Positions 62,905 through 64,000 of a DNA stretch of 64,000 nt are shown piece by piece. The first letter of the stretch is position 1. Each line of letters begins with the position of its first letter. The translations under genes and the position numbers were made by a program. The DNA comes from Streptomyces tuirus (lineage in GTDB: Bacteria; Actinomycetota; Actinomycetes; Streptomycetales; Streptomycetaceae): contig NZ_AP023439.1 of assembly GCF_014701095.1 (NCBI RefSeq), positions 4,638,001 to 4,702,000 on the forward strand. Direction: 5' to 3'. The notes beneath the pieces were generated by a model. That model saw only the letters and a list, made by a program, of their open reading frames with translations, was not told the origin of the DNA and made no database searches.

Positions 62905-64000
62905 CCAGGAACGCCCCGCCCGCCAGCAGCACCAGCACCCCGCCCGTGATGCCGAGTGCGGTCCCGATGCCGCTGGAGCTGCCCGTGGCCGGGGCGCCGG
63001 CCACCGGCTTCGAACCGGTCCCGGCCGTGCCGCCGCCGCCGTCCCCGGAGCCGCCCGCCTCACCGGAGGGGTTCGCACCGGGCTTCGCCTGGGCCGCGCC
63101 CTTGGGCGGCACCAGCTCGCCCACCGGCCGCACCTTCCCGGCCGCCTTGAAGCCCCAGTCGAACAGCCGGGCCGTCTCCTTGTAGACCTCGTTGTGCTCG
63201 GACTTCCCCGGGTTCATCACCGTCACCAGCAGCACCTTGCCGCCGCGCTCGGCGACGCCGGTGAAGGTGGCGCCCGCGTTGGTGGTGTTGCCGTTCTTGA
63301 CGCCCGCGATGCCCTCGTAGACGGGCACGTCCGCGTCACCGGCCAGCAGCCGGTTGGTGTTCTGGATCTCGAAGGACTCGCGGACCTTCTTGCCCTTCTT
63401 GCCCTTCCTGGTCTGCCCGGGGAACTTGGCGCGGACCGTCGAGGCGTACTCGCGGAAGTCCTTCTTCTGCATTCCGGAGCGGGCGAACAGCGTCAGGTCG
63501 TACGCGGAGGAGACCTGCCCCTCGGCGTCGTAGCCGTCCGGGCTGACGACGTGCGTGTCGAGGGCCTGGAGCTCCTCGGCGTGCTCGTTCATCTCCTTGA
63601 CGGTGCTCTCGACGCCCCCGTTCATGGCGGACAGCACGTGCACGGCGTCGTTCCCGGAGCGCAGGAAGACGCCCAGCCACAGGTCGTGGACCGTGTACGT
63701 CTCCTCCTCCTTTATTCCGACCATGCTGGAGCCCGTGCCGATGCCGGCCAGGTCCGCGGGCACGACCTTGTGCTCGGTGTCGCTCGGGAACTTCGGCAGC
63801 AGCGTGTCCGCGAACAGCATCTTCAGCGTGCTCGCGGGGGCGAGGCGCCAGTGCGCGTTGTGCGCGGCCAGCACGTCGCCGGACTCGGCGTCGGCGACGA
63901 TCCAGGAGCGGGCGCTCACGTCCTTCGGCAGCACCGGTACGCCGCTCGCCAGGTTCACCTGCGTCCCCGGCCTGCCGAGCCGGGCACCGCCCACGCTCGA
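62852..64000 (-). CDS. D-alanyl-D-alanine carboxypeptidase (PBP5-like), 5' end beyond window
   Basis: At least 382 residues visible; the frame is open to the window edge, so the N-terminus and signal peptide are missing. SxxK is in APASTLKMLF, SxN in FLRSGNDAVH and the KTG box reads VKNGNTTNAG (Asn for Thr). A Gly/Ser-rich stalk and a C-terminal membrane helix (LGITGGVLVLLAGGAFLV) follow with an NRRWPLPDLVRRR tail. It removes the terminal D-Ala from wall pentapeptides. The GTG at 63994 is inside the frame, not the start. Confidence 0.92.
   Translation of the reverse strand, partial: SSVGGARLGRPGTQVNLASGVPVLPKDVSARSWIVADAESGDVLAAHNAHWRLAPASTLKMLFADTLLPKFPSDTEHKVVPADLAGIGTGSSMVGIKEEETYTVHDLWLGVFLRSGNDAVHVLSAMNGGVESTVKEMNEHAEELQALDTHVVSPDGYDAEGQVSSAYDLTLFARSGMQKKDFREYASTVRAKFPGQTRKGKKGKKVRESFEIQNTNRLLAGDADVPVYEGIAGVKNGNTTNAGATFTGVAERGGKVLLVTVMNPGKSEHNEVYKETARLFDWGFKAAGKVRPVGELVPPKGAAQAKPGANPSGEAGGSGDGGGGTAGTGSKPVAGAPATGSSSGIGTALGITGGVLVLLAGGAFLVNRRWPLPDLVRRRTRP

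Overview
The window is a stretch of high-GC chromosome from a Streptomyces-like actinomycete. Evidence for this is the strong G/C third-position bias, frequent GTG/TTG starts, dense 4-bp GTGA/ATGA gene overlaps, an isobutyryl-CoA mutase small subunit, paired NlpC/P60 hydrolases with a c-di-AMP riboswitch, and the gene order sucCD - purNH - folD - mdh - glyA - trpS, which from memory matches the core of the S. coelicolor chromosome around SCO4790-SCO4847. I see no prophage, transposase, CRISPR array, rRNA or tRNA. Nearly everything is core or conserved-accessory chromosome.

Layout. 1-6.4 kb: PspC-type sensor kinase/response regulator pair, two D,L-endopeptidase-like NlpC/P60 proteins (one under a ydaO-type riboswitch), two membrane proteins. 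6.8-12.1 kb: pcrA helicase with a DNA-damage-type promoter, an M23 peptidase, a lipase-like hydrolase. 12.6-13.1 kb: icmB. 13.5-21.8 kb: the most interesting block, a divergent SWIM zinc-finger/DUF5691 pair facing a MoxR AAA+ ATPase - DUF5682 - 48-codon small ORF - VWA operon. 22-25.7 kb: a repeat-rich secreted protein, then sucCD. 25.9-32.7 kb: an XRE/sigma-like membrane-anchored regulator, membrane proteins, purNH. 32.9-38.9 kb: a Ser/Thr kinase fused to a lytic-transglycosylase-like domain, folD, a DUF3017 protein, an XRE/DUF2690 regulator. 38.9-39.4 kb: a 40-bp tandem array. 39.8-48.3 kb: mdh, then a choline-to-betaine module (aldehyde dehydrogenase, choline oxidase-like enzyme, OpuA-type ABC transporter). 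48.3-54.1 kb: PEP-mutase-like protein, tandem AhpD-like proteins with a divergent MocR regulator, a DMT permease, a lipoprotein/ATP-grasp pair. 54.1-57.7 kb: ZTP riboswitch-glyA, trpS, 2H phosphoesterase. 57.7-62.9 kb: dprE2-dprE1 facing PAP2-ubiA-gtrA-yihY, which looks like a complete polyprenyl-phosphoarabinose pathway. The window ends inside a D-Ala-D-Ala carboxypeptidase gene.

Main points. (i) Both divergent units of the MoxR/VWA block, and pcrA, carry the LexA-independent actinobacterial DNA-damage promoter motif (TTGTCAGTG-N8-TAnnnT type). The SWIM gene appears to be leaderless from it. This suggests the block is a damage-inducible chaperone/hydrolase system. (ii) DUF5682 carries motifs that look like the TraB/TIKI/EreA hydrolase superfamily. 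(iii) Two small ORFs (20519-20665 and 34505-34630) are coupled by 4-bp overlaps to conserved genes. (iv) Several genes end in short tandem arrays in which the gene's own stop codon is part of the repeat unit. (v) Short palindromic elements sit in frame inside coding sequences, shown directly by comparing two adjacent paralogues.
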